Shown: one piece after another, positions 63,738 to 64,000 of the stretch
Position numbering within the stretch: position 1 is the stretch's first letter
Layout: each line of letters begins with the position of its first letter
Source: JANDLT01 sp041743485
Lineage (GTDB): Bacteria > Acidobacteriota > Blastocatellia > Pyrinomonadales > Pyrinomonadaceae
DNA: 64,000 nucleotides
Direction: 5' to 3'
NCBI GenBank assembly: GCA_041743485.1
Contig: JBGTMR010000167.1
Span: 1-64,000, forward strand
Notes under the pieces: model-generated
The model's input: the letters and a program-made list of their open reading frames with translations, nothing else
What the model was told of the DNA's origin: nothing
Database searches by the model: none
Made by a program: the position numbers and the translations under genes

Positions 63738-64000
63738 ATGGAGTGTGACCGATTGACTTTCGGAAAGACGCTGCAACGCCTCAGGCGCGAAAAAGACATG
63801 ACACAACGGGAAGTGGCGCAAGCCATTGAGATGGATTACAGCTATTTCTCCCGATTGGAAAACGACCGCTTCGACTCTAAGCCTACGCGGGAAACTATCG
63901 ACAAGATCGCCGAGGCTTTGGGATGCACCGAAGACGAACGCGGAGAACTGCTCGCGGCAGCCGGGCGCATTGATGAAGAACTGGAGAAAGCGGCACTCAT
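63738..64000 (+). CDS. XRE-family regulator, runs off the window
   Basis: At least 87 residues from ATG at 63738, cut by the window end. HTH: FGKTLQRLRREKDMTQREVA, then YSYFSRLENDRFDSKPTRET and DKIAEALGCTEDERGELLAA. Divergent from the Pycsar-like operon, with three shared palindromes between. Probably represses the operon; a fused peptidase or sensor domain may follow beyond 64000. Confidence 0.85.
   Translation, partial: MECDRLTFGKTLQRLRREKDMTQREVAQAIEMDYSYFSRLENDRFDSKPTRETIDKIAEALGCTEDERGELLAAAGRIDEELEKAAL

Noticed and set aside
1..64000. tRNA, rRNA or riboswitch genes
   Set aside because: No cloverleaf, rRNA segment or known riboswitch core was recognised by eye; a covariance-model search would be decisive.

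Overview
The window looks like a bacterial chromosome segment of roughly 50-55% GC. The gene set (DoxX proteins, Crp/Fnr pairs, xanthine-dehydrogenase-family proteins, DUF4440/VOC fusions) would suit an Acidobacteriota-like soil bacterium, but no rRNA or tRNA gene is present and the taxon is a guess.

Left half (1 to about 38.5 kb): an accessory detoxification region. It starts with an FAD oxidoreductase fused in frame to an NAD(P)-binding protein, then a nested insertion sequence (an IS3 element inside an ISL3 element, 2.45-5.64 kb). Next come a MarR-DoxX-azoreductase group, an Rrf2-controlled pair of short-chain dehydrogenases, a Bcr/CflA exporter, RidA, SnoaL-like proteins, an NmrA-like gene broken by a miniature transposon, a luciferase-like monooxygenase, two Crp/Fnr regulators and an AraC regulator. 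The AraC gene precedes a Tat-exported PaoABC-type molybdenum aldehyde oxidoreductase. A second PaoC, a fragment of a third, hydrolases, XdhC, MoaA and a molybdopterin-binding (Mop) protein follow. The region reads as electrophile, quinone and aldehyde detoxification together with supply of the molybdenum cofactor. It carries many broken gene fragments (GH47 mannosidase, serine hydrolase, aldo/keto reductase, glutaredoxin-like).

Mobile region (about 38.5-53 kb): an IS6-family element marks the junction. It cuts off the end of a tyrosine integrase, which is also split by an 85-bp miniature element. Then come a J-domain protein, an HNH-SF2 helicase fusion, small regulators, a trypsin-like protease, a decayed stretch with 11-bp tandem repeats, a candidate oriT, a mobilisation accessory protein, a relaxase with a one-base frameshift, and three copies of a 22-bp palindrome. 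This looks like an integrative mobilisable element.

Defence cargo (about 53-64 kb, nearly all minus strand): two signalling clusters. (1) At the right edge is a four-gene operon: a four-helix-type transmembrane effector of the Pycsar kind, a class III nucleotide cyclase whose chain ends in Ala, a fused E2-E1 ubiquitin-like ligase, and a JAMM/JAB isopeptidase. It faces a divergent XRE regulator across three matching operator palindromes. This joins a Pycsar core to the Cap2/Cap3 ancillary pair known from type II CBASS and is the most interesting system here. (2) To its left lie the decayed PIWI domain of a catalytically inactive prokaryotic Argonaute, then a tight run of nucleoside phosphorylase, alpha/beta hydrolase, hexapeptide acyltransferase, a second cyclase fused to an unrecognised domain, a GT2 glycosyltransferase and a HEAT-repeat protein, which I do not recognise as a described system.
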